Shown: positions 35,656-43,797 of the stretch, one piece after another
How the letters are laid out: every line of letters starts with the position of its first letter
Numbering within the stretch: the stretch's first letter is position 1
NCBI RefSeq assembly: GCF_950101795.1
Contig: NZ_CATNLZ010000012.1
Location: 62,001-126,000, forward strand
Source of the DNA: Nocardioides sp. T2.26MG-1
Lineage (GTDB): Bacteria > Actinomycetota > Actinomycetes > Propionibacteriales > Nocardioidaceae
Direction of reading: 5' to 3'
DNA: 64,000 nucleotides
Notes under the pieces: model-generated
Seen by the model: only the letters and a program-made list of their open reading frames with translations
What the model was told of the DNA's origin: nothing
The model's database searches: none
Position numbers and translations under genes: made by a program

Positions 35656-37124
35656 TCACGGGCGTTCCTCGGTGACGGTTGCGGGCCACATGCCGCGGCT
35701 CTGGAAGTACTCGACAGCCTCCGGGGAGTCGGTGTACTCCAGCAGGCCCCCGACCTTCTCAGCCAGCACCACCCGCACCTCCTCAGGGGTGGCGAAGAAG
35801 AACTCGCGGCGCTGGTTGACGTGATTGACCTTCCGGTCCGCGAACGCCTTGTGCAACTCGTTCTCGAGCGTGATGGCATCCTCAGAGAAGAACAGGGCGT
35901 GCACATCGAACGGAAACGGGACGGACGCGTCCCCGAGCTCACGCACCCGGTCACGCGGCTCGAGCCTCCTGGTCATCCCGATCTTGACGACGTTCGGGCC
36001 CAGCGCACCGATGTTGGAGATGACGTACACGTAGCCGGCACGGATGTTCGCGATCCGATAGTCGTTGGTCGCGATGGCCTGCTCGATGTCGCCCAACCGG
36101 ACCGCGAGCTCGTCGGCGGCCACGTCGTCACCAGAGGCCCGCAACGACTCCAACACGCTGATGTAGTGGGCACGTTCCTTCTCCAACCGCTCGCGTTCGG
36201 CAGCGAGCTCCTGCTCGGCGCGGCGCTGCTCGCGCAGCAGCTCGCGCTCCTCACGGGCCGCTTCGCGCTCCTCTTGGACCTTCATCTGGTAGTCGGCGGT
36301 GAGCTCGAGCTCGGCGACACGCAGCTGGTGGTAGTCGGGGTTGACCCGCATCTCCATGATGGCACCCAGCTTCTCGATGGCGGTCATGGCGTTATCGAGG
36401 CGCTTCTTCGCGGTCGTGATGTTGCCCGAACGCAGCGACCGGACGCAGTTGTCGGCCTCCGCGTTGTAGGCGCGCAGCATCAGCTTGGACAGGTCGGCGA
36501 CCATCTTGCGGCCCTTGGCCAACGACCCCATGAAGGTGAACATGTCGGCGGCGAGGACGGCGCGGCCGGACTTCACGATGTCGTCGATCTTGGCCTCGAT
36601 CTCGCGGAGCCGGTCCCTGTACGTGGCCGCGTCTTCGAGCGGGTGGTGGTAGCGGTAGATGCCGACGTCTTGCAGCACACGCTGGTCGTCGAGGTCAACG
36701 GTGTCACCGCCGGTGGCGGCCTCTCGCGCACGGACCAGTTCGGCCTCGAGCTCGACGACCCGCGCCCGCAACCGACCAACCTCCCCGCTGTCCGTAGCGG
36801 CCGGCGACGGCGACTGGTCCGGGACCGGCGACTGGTCGGACAGCGGCGGCGGCTGGGGGTGACTTCTTCGACCGCGGCCGGTGAGGGGACGTCGGTACCG
36901 CCCGGTGCGGGCGGGGCGTCAGTTTCGCCGGCCCGGGGCGCCGGATCCACAGGTGCGGGGGGCGGCTCAGGGGATGCGGGCACCTCCGAGGACGCATCGT
37001 CGTCAGGCAGCCACAGCTGCCACCCGGGCGGCGGTTCGGGCCACGACGGGTCAGGCCTCCACCCGGCCGGCGGCACCCACCCGGTCGGCGGGGCTGGCCA
37101 TCCGGGCGGCGGGTTGAACCTCAC
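35656..37124 (-). pseudogene. DUF4041 / T5orf172 (GIY-YIG) nuclease-like gene with a one-base frameshift
   Basis: The 5' part from the ATG at 37124 encodes a Trp/Pro-rich N-terminus (FNPPPGWPAPPTGWVPPAGW). The frame then breaks, and from about 36855 the rest reads in another frame. That rest comprises coiled coil, a DUF4041-type region (GIYRYHHPLEDAATYRDRLR), a long charged coil and a C-terminal T5orf172/GIY-YIG domain (GYVYVISNIGALGPNVVKIG followed by MTRRLEPRDRV). The break falls in a run of five G (36855-36859); one extra base restores a 489-residue protein. The start overlaps the upstream gene as ATGA. The product is a predicted nuclease of a type often linked to phage defence. An assembly error or true inactivation are both possible. 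Confidence 0.7.
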
Positions 37125-38401
37125 GCCTGCCCCCGCACCCGCACACCCTTGCTCGCATCGGCCGGGGTCAAGTCGAACGGTGACTTCGACACGGCCGCAC
37201 CCAGATGCGCGAGGGTCGCGTCGGGGACGACGTTGGCGAGGTCGAAGGTCGTGAACGTGTCCCGGTCGGCGCCGACGACGACGAGCGGGACCGTCTCGGG
37301 CAGCCCGGTCGCGGGTGCGGTCCGGTTCACGCCGACCGTCAGCGCGATGGAGCGGATCTTGGCGGCCCGGTCGGCTTCGAAGATCTCGTGCAGGGTGCGT
37401 ACCGCAACCTGCGACACCGCGCTCGCGTACCGGTCCTTCTGCGCCTTGACGGGCAGCATGGTGGCCGCGATCTCATCCTTGGCCTTCACGTACCGGTACT
37501 CCTTGACCGCCGGCACCGTCGACGGTTCGGGGACCGTGACCGCCAACGTGAGCTCACGAGTCGCAAGGTCGAACTGGTACTCGTGAGAGACAGGGAAGGA
37601 CTCGGGGTACACCGAGTTCGACAGCACAATCCCGACGTACTCCTCGATCGCGGCCGGGACGTCGAACGCGAGGTCGTTGATGAGCTTGGTGACCTCGGCG
37701 TTGCGGGCCTCAGCGTCGACCTCACGCTGACGGCACTCAGCCTGGTAGGCGGCCTCCGCCTCCGCGAGCTTCGCGACCCGGTCAGCCTCCCGTTGGCGAC
37801 GGATCCCCTGCTCGGAGAGGTGCGCGTTGTACATGCGGGTGCACTCATCACGCCAGGCCTGAACGGCGGCGGCGTGCGCGGCGCGTGCCTGCTCGACGAC
37901 CTCGGCATGCTTCTTCTTACCCCCGAACGCACCCGACAGGCCCGTGGGGGCAGGCGGCTCCGCGTAGGGCGGTTCGGGCGGGTAAACCAGCTCCGGCATC
38001 GGCGGCGTCGGCGTCGCCAACGCACCGGGCTCGAACGGTGGGTGCTCCACGGTGGAGACCTTGAACTCCTCAAGGTCGACGAAGTCGTCGACCTCCAGGG
38101 TCGCCGCGAGGAGTGCGTCGATCTCGCCGAGCGTGGAGGCGAGTTCGGCGTTCATCTCCTCAGTCTCCGCGACCCGCGACTCCGCGTAGAGCTGCGCAGC
38201 CTCCTTCTCCGCGGCCTTGCGTTGCGCGTCAGTCGCACGAGCAGCGGCCGCCCGCGCCCGCTCAGCGTCACGGCGGGCCTTCTCAGCTGCACGCTGGGCA
38301 GTCGCATGCGCGCGCACCGCGGCGTTGTACTGCTGCCTCTGCCGCTTCTCCGCCTGCTGAGCCTGGTAGTTGATCTCTGCAAAGAACCCGCGTTTCGCCA
38401 C
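37121..38401 (-). CDS. Coiled-coil protein paired with the GIY-YIG gene
   Basis: The GTG at 38401 has GGAGGAG six bases upstream; an ATG two codons earlier sits too close to it. The 426-residue protein begins VAKRGFFAEINYQAQQAEKR, has an Ala/Glu/Arg coiled coil to about 110 and a Pro-rich linker (TPTPPMPELVYPPEPPY). A second coil follows, then a well-formed C-terminal domain (EEYVGIVLSNSVYPESFPVS, then KAQKDRYASAVSQVAVRTLH). Relatives are scattered in actinobacteria and are sometimes labelled restriction system proteins. Stop and next start overlap, so it is the first gene of a three-gene operon. Confidence 0.7.
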   Translation of the reverse strand: MAKRGFFAEINYQAQQAEKRQRQQYNAAVRAHATAQRAAEKARRDAERARAAAARATDAQRKAAEKEAAQLYAESRVAETEEMNAELASTLGEIDALLAATLEVDDFVDLEEFKVSTVEHPPFEPGALATPTPPMPELVYPPEPPYAEPPAPTGLSGAFGGKKKHAEVVEQARAAHAAAVQAWRDECTRMYNAHLSEQGIRRQREADRVAKLAEAEAAYQAECRQREVDAEARNAEVTKLINDLAFDVPAAIEEYVGIVLSNSVYPESFPVSHEYQFDLATRELTLAVTVPEPSTVPAVKEYRYVKAKDEIAATMLPVKAQKDRYASAVSQVAVRTLHEIFEADRAAKIRSIALTVGVNRTAPATGLPETVPLVVVGADRDTFTTFDLANVVPDATLAHLGAAVSKSPFDLTPADASKGVRVRGQA

Positions 38402-38578
38402 TCTCATCTCCTCCGTTGCCACGCCGCCAGCGGACGTGGATCGATCCCGACGCCGTGCGTCCCACACCCTGCGGGACCACCGACACCTCGACCGACAGAC
38501 CGCCCGGAGCCCCCGTCGGAGAAACAACACGAAGTCGCCGAGTTCGAACTCCGACGGTCCCGGGCCGCCTGCCGCCGT

Positions 38579-38956
38579 TCAGGCACAGGGCGAAAGGACC
38601 ACCGCTCGACCGTAGAACGTTCTCCTATGGGCCGTACACGTCTTCGCTGAAGTTGGGGCCGCAGCTGCCAACTCATCCTCGCGACGGTTCCGACCGACGC
38701 TCGTCCGCCGACGGCTCCGCCTGCCGCGCAGCCGCAAACGACGCAACCGGCCCACCGTCAACTGTTCCGCCGCCAACGCCGCCGGCCTGTCGATGAGCAC
38801 ATTCAGCACCTGGTAGTACCGGGTCATCGGCATGTCGAACTCCTCGCGGACCGCCGTCTCCTTCGCGCCCGCGTACTTCCACCACTTCTGCTCGAACGCC
38901 AACATGGCGTGTTCCACGTCCGACAGTTCCGCGCCCGACTTGTCAGACTTCGGCAC
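38579..38956 (-). CDS. DUF3263 domain protein
   Basis: The core LSDVEHAMLAFEQKWWKYAG, followed by AKETAVREEFDMPMTRYYQV and LNVLIDRPAAL, is a clear match to the actinobacterial DUF3263 family, a small helical domain with HTH character. The start is uncertain; the GTG at 38956 is chosen and gives 125 residues. The last 40 or so residues are basic and probably not conserved. It lies upstream of the coiled-coil operon on the same strand with a 177-base gap, so it may be its regulator; this is inference. Confidence 0.65.
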   Translation of the reverse strand: MPKSDKSGAELSDVEHAMLAFEQKWWKYAGAKETAVREEFDMPMTRYYQVLNVLIDRPAALAAEQLTVGRLRRLRLRGRRSRRRTSVGRNRREDELAAAAPTSAKTCTAHRRTFYGRAVVLSPCA

Positions 38957-39197
38957 CCCGACCTGCGCATCGCTCTGCGGCCGAGCCCCGCCCGCGGATG
39001 TCACACGCCAACCCCCGATCGCCCTCGAGGCCTGAGTTCGGCATGTCACTGAACTGGCGGTGCTCCGGCCGACCTTGGGAGCGCGCGAGTCCGGGCTCCC
39101 GGCGGAGGATGGTGGGTTCGGCCGGGAGGCGACCAGCCCGCCGGCGGAGCGCTCGTCACTGCCAATGTCGGCGCGAACATACGAGGCACCGTCATCC

Positions 39198-39227
39198 TTG
39201 CTGTTCTGATAAGACGTAAGGAATACT
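39198..39227 (+). promoter_or_regulatory. Putative promoter of the MNT-HEPN operon
   Basis: TTGCTG (39198-39203) and AATACT (39222-39227) are separated by 18 bases. Transcription would begin within a few bases of the ATG at 39237, which has no ribosome binding site, fitting a leaderless mRNA. Confidence 0.45.
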
Positions 39228-39236
39228 GGAACTGTT

Positions 39237-39845
39237 ATGAGAACTTCGGCGCCGGCGCTGCTCCCGATCCTCAGGTCGCGCGTACAGGGCGACTTGCTCG
39301 CCCTGACCTACCTGAACCCGGATCGCGAGTTCAGTGTCACCGACATGGCCTCGCATGCAGGAGCGTCTGTGAAGACCGTCGCACACGAGGTCGAACGCCT
39401 CGTGCAGACCGGGCTGCTGACCGATCGGCGGATGGGGACGTCCCGACTCGTTCGGTCGGTGCGGGACTCCGTGCTGACGAGACCCCTCACCGACCTGCTG
39501 GCGGTCACCTACGGCCCGCTGCCCGTACTCACCGACGCTCTGTCCGGAGTGGAGGGAGTCGAGCAGGCGTACATCTACGGTTCGTGGGCTGCGCGATACA
39601 TGGACGAGGCCGGGGCCGTGCCCGGGGACGTTGACGTGCTCGTGATCGGTGATGCCGACCTCGATGATCTCGACGAGCTGGCCCGGGAGGCCGAGACGGT
39701 GCTGCGCCGCGAGGTCAATATCCGCCGTCTGCGGCGAAGCGCCTGGGAGACCGGCCAGGACGCCTTCGTTTCCACAATCCGGTCGCGGCCCCTTGTTGAG
39801 CTGCGGTTGACCAGGCCGACTGAGCACGAGGAGCAGCGCCCATGA
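39237..39845 (+). CDS. HTH plus MNT-type minimal nucleotidyltransferase (antitoxin-like)
   Basis: The protein has 202 residues. A winged HTH (FSVTDMASHAGASVKTVAHE) occupies the first 70 residues. It is followed by a minimal nucleotidyltransferase with YIYGSWAARYMDEAG and DVDVLVIGD, the GS-x-DxD active site. In HEPN-MNT pairs the MNT protein modifies the HEPN toxin (AMPylation in MntA/HepT). The fused HTH suggests self-regulation. The next gene starts inside its stop codon. Confidence 0.8.
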   Translation: MRTSAPALLPILRSRVQGDLLALTYLNPDREFSVTDMASHAGASVKTVAHEVERLVQTGLLTDRRMGTSRLVRSVRDSVLTRPLTDLLAVTYGPLPVLTDALSGVEGVEQAYIYGSWAARYMDEAGAVPGDVDVLVIGDADLDDLDELAREAETVLRREVNIRRLRRSAWETGQDAFVSTIRSRPLVELRLTRPTEHEEQRP

Positions 39846-40306
39846 GGTGGGAGCAGGGCCGAGACGAGATCGACCGCATGCTCGAGAGCGGCGAGCTTGA
39901 GCGAGTCCAGGCCAGCCGAGAGCACGCCGACCGCCTCGTCGACCAGGCACGGCGTCACTTGGAGTCGGCCGAGAAGATCTGCGACTCCGACCCGGAAGGC
40001 GCCTACGACACCCTCTACGACGCCGGGCGCAAGGCCTTGTGGGCGGTGTTGGCCAACCAAGGGCTGCGCCCGAGTCATCGCGGCGGCCACTTGGCCGCCT
40101 ACCACGCAGTGCGGGCGCAGCTCGACCCGCCGATGGGTCGTCAGTTGCGGCCCTTCGACCGGATGCGGCGCCAGCGCCGGGATGCCGAGTACCCCCAGAT
40201 CGACACTCCCGAGATGGTTCCGTCGGACGTTCGCGCCGACATCCCCAAGATCTCCGAGATCGTCGACGTCGCTGCTCGTGTACTCGACACGATGCCCGTG
40301 TACTGA
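39842..40306 (+). CDS. HEPN domain protein (toxin-like partner)
   Basis: The protein has 154 residues, all-helical. ADRLVDQARRHLESAEKICD, GAYDTLYDAGRKALWAVLAN and FDRMRRQRRDAEYP match the HEPN fold found next to minimal nucleotidyltransferases. The RxxxEY-type ending replaces the canonical RxxxxH RNase motif, as in some HEPN subfamilies, so RNase activity is uncertain. It overlaps the MNT gene as ATGA, typical of a toxin-antitoxin pair. Confidence 0.8.
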   Translation: MRWEQGRDEIDRMLESGELERVQASREHADRLVDQARRHLESAEKICDSDPEGAYDTLYDAGRKALWAVLANQGLRPSHRGGHLAAYHAVRAQLDPPMGRQLRPFDRMRRQRRDAEYPQIDTPEMVPSDVRADIPKISEIVDVAARVLDTMPVY

Positions 40307-40539
40307 CCCGAGACCCAGACACTCGCACTTCAACCGGACGTTCCGGGGCGGCCCAGGCGGATTTGGGAAACCGCCAGGTCGTGGTTTGCCGAACTTATCG
40401 AGGCCTGCCGAGCTCAGTGCCACTCTTGCGTGAACCGCTGTGTGTAGACCTCCGCACGACAGCGCGCTCGGTATGGCCCGACATGCGGACGATGCACCAC
40501 GGGGGCTGGTGTGCACCGTGTGTCAAGGGTCAGTAGGAA

Positions 40540-40614
40540 CTGCCCAGTGGCGGACATGAAACCTGCCCGCTGACGGCCACGAGAACTGCCCGGTGGTGGC
40601 CACGGGATCTGCCC
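40540..40614. repeat. IS21-type terminal repeats
   Basis: CTGCCC occurs four times at an exact 23-bp period (40540, 40563, 40586, 40609), with partly conserved TGGCGGCCACG-like sequence between. Multiple terminal repeats that bind transposase are characteristic of IS21-family ends. No matching set is found at the other side. Confidence 0.7.
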
Positions 40615-40645
40615 AAGGGGCTGCGGCCACCACCGGCCAGGGTGG

Positions 40646-41440
40646 TCAGCTCAACGGGCTCACCCCCTGGCCGGCGAGTGCTTGGGTGAGCCGGACGGAG
40701 TCGCCGCTGGTCTGGCAGACGTGGGCGTGGTGCAGGAGCCGGTCGACGGTGGCGGTGGCCAGCGTCTTGGGCATGAGCTCGTCGAACCCGGAGGGGTGCA
40801 GGTTCGAGCTGATCGCGATCGACCGCTTCTCGTAGGCGGCGTCGACGAGCCGGTAGAGCCCTTCGGCGGCGTCTGCTCCGACCGGGAGGAGTCCGATGTC
40901 GTCGACGATGACGAGGTCGGCGCGAAGGATGCGGGCGATGGCCTTGGTGACGGTGTCGTCGGCACGATGCCGGCGTAGCAGGACGCCGAGGTCTTCCAGG
41001 GTGAACCAGGCGACCTTCAAGCCGGTCTCGACGGCTTGTTGGCCGAGGGCCTCCAGCAGGAACGTCTTCCCCGTCCCCGACGGCCCACAGACGACGAGGT
41101 TCTCCCGGCGGTGGACCCACTCCAGGGTGCGTAGTGCTTGCTGGGTCGGGGCGGGGATCGAGGATGCCTCGGGTTGCCAGGCGTCGAAGGTCTTCCCGGT
41201 CGGGAATCCCGCCGCGGCCCTCCTGGTGGCCAATGCGGAGCGTTCCCGGCCGGCGACCTCTTCGGCGAACAGCGCCTTGAGCACCTCGGCGGGTTCCCAG
41301 CGTTGGGCCTTCGCGGTCGCCACAACCTCCGGTGCGTGACGGCGGATGTGCGGCAGCCGCAGCCGGCGCAGCAGGTCCTCCAGGTCCGCTGGCAACGGGG
41401 GCGCTGAGCCGGTCGACACGGCGGTGGTTCGAGTCGTCAC
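40646..41440 (-). CDS. istB: IS21-family helper ATPase IstB
   Basis: The GTG at 41440 overlaps the istA stop, as usual for IS21 elements; the product is 264 residues. An N-terminal helical region precedes the DnaC/IstB-type ATPase with Walker A GPSGTGKT and Walker B LVIVDDIGLLP. IstB regulates target choice by the IstA transposase. The gene looks intact, but its istA partner is not. Confidence 0.92.
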   Translation of the reverse strand: MTTRTTAVSTGSAPPLPADLEDLLRRLRLPHIRRHAPEVVATAKAQRWEPAEVLKALFAEEVAGRERSALATRRAAAGFPTGKTFDAWQPEASSIPAPTQQALRTLEWVHRRENLVVCGPSGTGKTFLLEALGQQAVETGLKVAWFTLEDLGVLLRRHRADDTVTKAIARILRADLVIVDDIGLLPVGADAAEGLYRLVDAAYEKRSIAISSNLHPSGFDELMPKTLATATVDRLLHHAHVCQTSGDSVRLTQALAGQGVSPLS

Positions 41441-42210
41441 CGGACCACCTCGTCCCCGTCGCGCTGGCCGAGTCGTGCCCACGCGCTGGTGCCCTGGGTC
41501 AGCGAGCGATCCTCGCTGGCCCGGTGTTCACCGGCCTTCGGCGCTCGGGCATGGTGGTCCAGAATCGAGGACAGGTCGGCCTCGGCGAACCGGCCGTGCA
41601 CGGCGGCGTGGCCCAGTGCCCAGTCGACCTCGACGGGGTCGAACAGTTTGGCCAGGCTGAGGGCTTCGGCCATCTTGACCCGCATCCGTGGGGTGCCCGC
41701 GGCGGCGGCCTCGAGCAGCCACAGCCGGGCGCCCTCACCCAGGTCGAGGAACTCAGCCTCTGCCGGGTTCTTCGCCCGCGGCTGGCGGTCCAGCGGCCCG
41801 GCTGGCTGGGGTGGGAAGTGGTCGTCGTTGATCTTCGGCGTGCCCGGTGTCGCGCGTGCGTGGCGGGCGACCTCGACCGGCCCGTCCTGGCCGACGTGGA
41901 CGATCACGACCTGCTCGTCGGCGCCGATGCCGTGGGTGCGGACCCACACCGTCGCGCCCAGCAACGACTGGCCGTCGTGGACATGTGGGACCGAGTACTG
42001 GCCGGATTCGAAGGTCACCATCGGGGTATTGGCCGGCACGACCCTGGTGGTGCCGAACGCGATCGTGTGCGGCACGGCTGGGACCGGATGCAGCCGTGCC
42101 CGCTCTTCGGCGAGCATCTCGATCGGCGGCCGCTTGGTGAGCCGATGCGGGCGGGTGTTGACCTTCTCGCAGAACGCCTCGCACGCGGCCTCGAGCTCGG
42201 ACCGCCGCCT
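41437..42210 (-). pseudogene. istA: IS21-family transposase IstA, C-terminal fragment
   Basis: Homology begins near 42210 with RRRSELEAACEAFCEKVNTR and runs through RPPIEMLAEERARLHPVP to the stop. This is the C-terminal beta-barrel part; the HTH and DDE catalytic core that should lie upstream are absent. The sequence upstream of 42210 is unrelated, so the element was truncated by deletion or recombination. Confidence 0.85.
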
Positions 42211-42305
42211 GGAAATGCGGAAGCCCGCACTTGCGTCAGGCCGACTAGTGCACTGCCTCCGCCGGCATCTCCGCGGGACCGGCCTCGAGAAGATGACAGG
42301 CACAA

Positions 42306-42321
42306 TGTATTGAGGTCTACA
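42306..42321. promoter_or_regulatory. TGTA/TACA box C
   Basis: TGTATTGAGGTCTACA resembles box A (27097-27110) with two extra spacer bases, and both are followed by ACTTCAT shortly before an ATG. It lies near the right end of the island with no convincing gene after it, so it may be a relic of a duplicated control region. The stretch 42211-42502 otherwise contains only this box and the right arm sites. Confidence 0.4.
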
Positions 42322-42387
42322 CTTCATTGCCATGTCCGTGATAGCCGGGCCAGCCCACCCACGTCCCACGAACTCGTCATCCAGAGG

Positions 42388-42405
42388 TGGCACACAACTG
42401 GCACA
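42388..42405 (+). repeat. Putative integrase arm-type sites, right end
   Basis: Two exact TGGCACA motifs (42388-42394 and 42399-42405) are spaced 11 bp, mirroring the pair at 21436-21453 in sequence, spacing and orientation. Confidence 0.5.
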
Positions 42406-42502
42406 CGACGCCGTTCGGTGCGGTGCGCTTCATTGCGTTCGAATGAACGGCAAGACGAGATCAGCCAAGGCCACCTCGCGGATCACCGGCGACCGCACGC
42501 GC

Positions 42503-43675
42503 TCAAAGCTGGCTCTGCACCCCCGCGAGGAGCTGGCGGGCCATCACGATCCGCTGCACCTGGTTGGTGCCCTCGTAGATCTGGGTGATCTTGGCGTCGC
42601 GCATCATCCGCTCGACCGGGTAGTCGCGGGTGTAGCCGTAGCCGCCGAGGACCTGGACCGCGTCCGTGGTGACCTCCATGGCCGCGTCGGAGGCGAAGCA
42701 CTTCGCCGCGGCGCCGAAGAACGTGAGGTCGCGGTCACCGCGCTCGGACTTGCCGGCCGCGGCGTACGTCAGCTGCCGCGCCGCCTCGACCTTCATGCCC
42801 ATGTCGGCGAGCAGGAACTGCAGGCCCTGGAAGTCGCTGATCGGCTTGCCGAACTGCTTGCGCTCCTGGGCGTAGCCCAGCGCGTAGTCGAGCGCACCCT
42901 GGGCGATGCCGACGGCCTGCGCCGCGATCGTGACCCGGGTGTGGTCGAGCGTGCGCATCGCGGTCTCGAAGCCGGTGCCCTCGGCGCCGATCATCCGGTC
43001 GGCCGGGATGCGGACGTTGTCGAGGTAGACCTCGCGGGTCGGGGAGCCCTTGATGCCGAGCTTCTTCTCCGGGGCACCGAAGGTGACACCGGCGTCGGAC
43101 TTCTCCACGACGAACGCGCTGATCCCCCGCGACCGCTTCTCGGGGTCGGTCACCGCCATCACCGTGTAGTACTCCGACTCCCCCGCGTTGGTGATCCAGC
43201 GCTTGACGCCGTTGAGCACCCAGGTGTCGCCGTCGCGCACGGCGCGGGTCTTCATGCCGGCGGCGTCGGAGCCGGCGTCCGGCTCGGACAGACAGTAGGA
43301 GAAGCCGCCCTCGCCGCGCGCCAGCGCACCGAGGTACTTCTGCTTGAGCTCCTCGGAGCCGGCGATCTGGATCGGCAGCGAGCCCAGCTTGTTCACCGCC
43401 GGGATCAGGCTGCTCGACGCGCAGGCGCGAGCCACCTCCTCGATGACGATGACCGTGGCCAGCGCGTCGGCCCCGGCACCGCCGTACTGCTCGGGCACGT
43501 GGGGGGCGTGGAAGTCGGCGGCGAGCAGCGCCGCGGCCGCCTCGTGCGGGTAGCGGGCGTGCTCGTCGACGTCGGCGGCGTACGGCGCCACCTTCGCGTC
43601 GCACACCGCACGGACGGCCTCGCGGACCGCCTGGTGCTCCTCGGACAGGGCGAAGAGAGGGGAGTCGGAGCTCAT
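42503..43675 (-). CDS. Acyl-CoA dehydrogenase (integration target, 3' end supplied by the island)
   Basis: The protein has 390 residues. It catalyses FAD-dependent alpha,beta-dehydrogenation of acyl-CoA in fatty-acid or branched-chain catabolism. Family signatures are [31 protein letters not shown], the catalytic Glu in [13 protein letters not shown] and [20 protein letters not shown]. The last 12 codons come from the integrated element, yet encode the same residues as the displaced chromosomal tail at 21297-21333, so the enzyme stays intact. Transcription now runs into the island instead of toward the original downstream DNA. Confidence 0.95.
   Translation of the reverse strand: MSSDSPLFALSEEHQAVREAVRAVCDAKVAPYAADVDEHARYPHEAAAALLAADFHAPHVPEQYGGAGADALATVIVIEEVARACASSSLIPAVNKLGSLPIQIAGSEELKQKYLGALARGEGGFSYCLSEPDAGSDAAGMKTRAVRDGDTWVLNGVKRWITNAGESEYYTVMAVTDPEKRSRGISAFVVEKSDAGVTFGAPEKKLGIKGSPTREVYLDNVRIPADRMIGAEGTGFETAMRTLDHTRVTIAAQAVGIAQGALDYALGYAQERKQFGKPISDFQGLQFLLADMGMKVEAARQLTYAAAGKSERGDRDLTFFGAAAKCFASDAAMEVTTDAVQVLGGYGYTRDYPVERMMRDAKITQIYEGTNQVQRIVMARQLLAGVQSQL
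42540..42591. repeat. attR core (52-bp direct repeat)
   Basis: Identical to 21334-21385. It is inside the 3' coding part of the acyl-CoA dehydrogenase gene; bases 42503-42539 beyond it belong to the island and complete the gene. Confidence 0.88.
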
Positions 43676-43738
43676 GCGCGCGACTCTACTCGTCGGTAAC
43701 CGCAGCGTCGTCCTGGGCGTCCGGGGCCGGGCGTGCGA

Positions 43739-43770
43739 ACGCCCGGCCGGGGCAGAACCCGGCCGGGCGT
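43739..43770 (-). terminator. Strong hairpin terminator
   Basis: A perfect 13-bp inverted repeat (ACGCCCGGCCGGG and its complement) with a 6-base loop lies 28 bases past the stop of the secreted protein gene and just upstream of the acyl-CoA dehydrogenase. Confidence 0.75.
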
Positions 43771-43797
43771 CGCAGTGTGGTGCTGTGGTGCTGCTGC

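Larger units (their letters stand above)
40520..42210 (-). mobile_element. Truncated IS21-family insertion sequence
   Basis: The end beyond istB is intact with its 23-bp terminal repeats and the complete istB. The istA gene is cut, only its C-terminal half remains, and the outer end next to it is missing. The 340 bases between the HEPN gene and istB hold this IS end and no other gene. The exact outer boundary (about 40520) is approximate. Confidence 0.75.
21334..42591. mobile_element. Integrated genomic island, about 21 kb, inserted in an acyl-CoA dehydrogenase gene
   Basis: A 52-bp identical direct repeat bounds the region. The repeat is part of the 3' coding end of an acyl-CoA dehydrogenase gene whose intact copy lies at the right. 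A small HTH gene and a tyrosine recombinase gene sit just inside the left end, and paired TGGCACA motifs occur just inside both ends. Gene content changes abruptly from metabolic genes to small unknowns, HEPN-type proteins, a GIY-YIG operon and an IS remnant, with visibly more A/T-rich spacers. I see no capsid, terminase, relaxase or FtsK-type transfer gene, so it is best called an integrative island, possibly non-self-mobile. Confidence 0.9.

Noticed and set aside
21334..42591. Prophage or integrative conjugative element
   Set aside because: No capsid, tail, terminase, lysis, relaxase or DNA-translocase gene was seen among the recognisable products.
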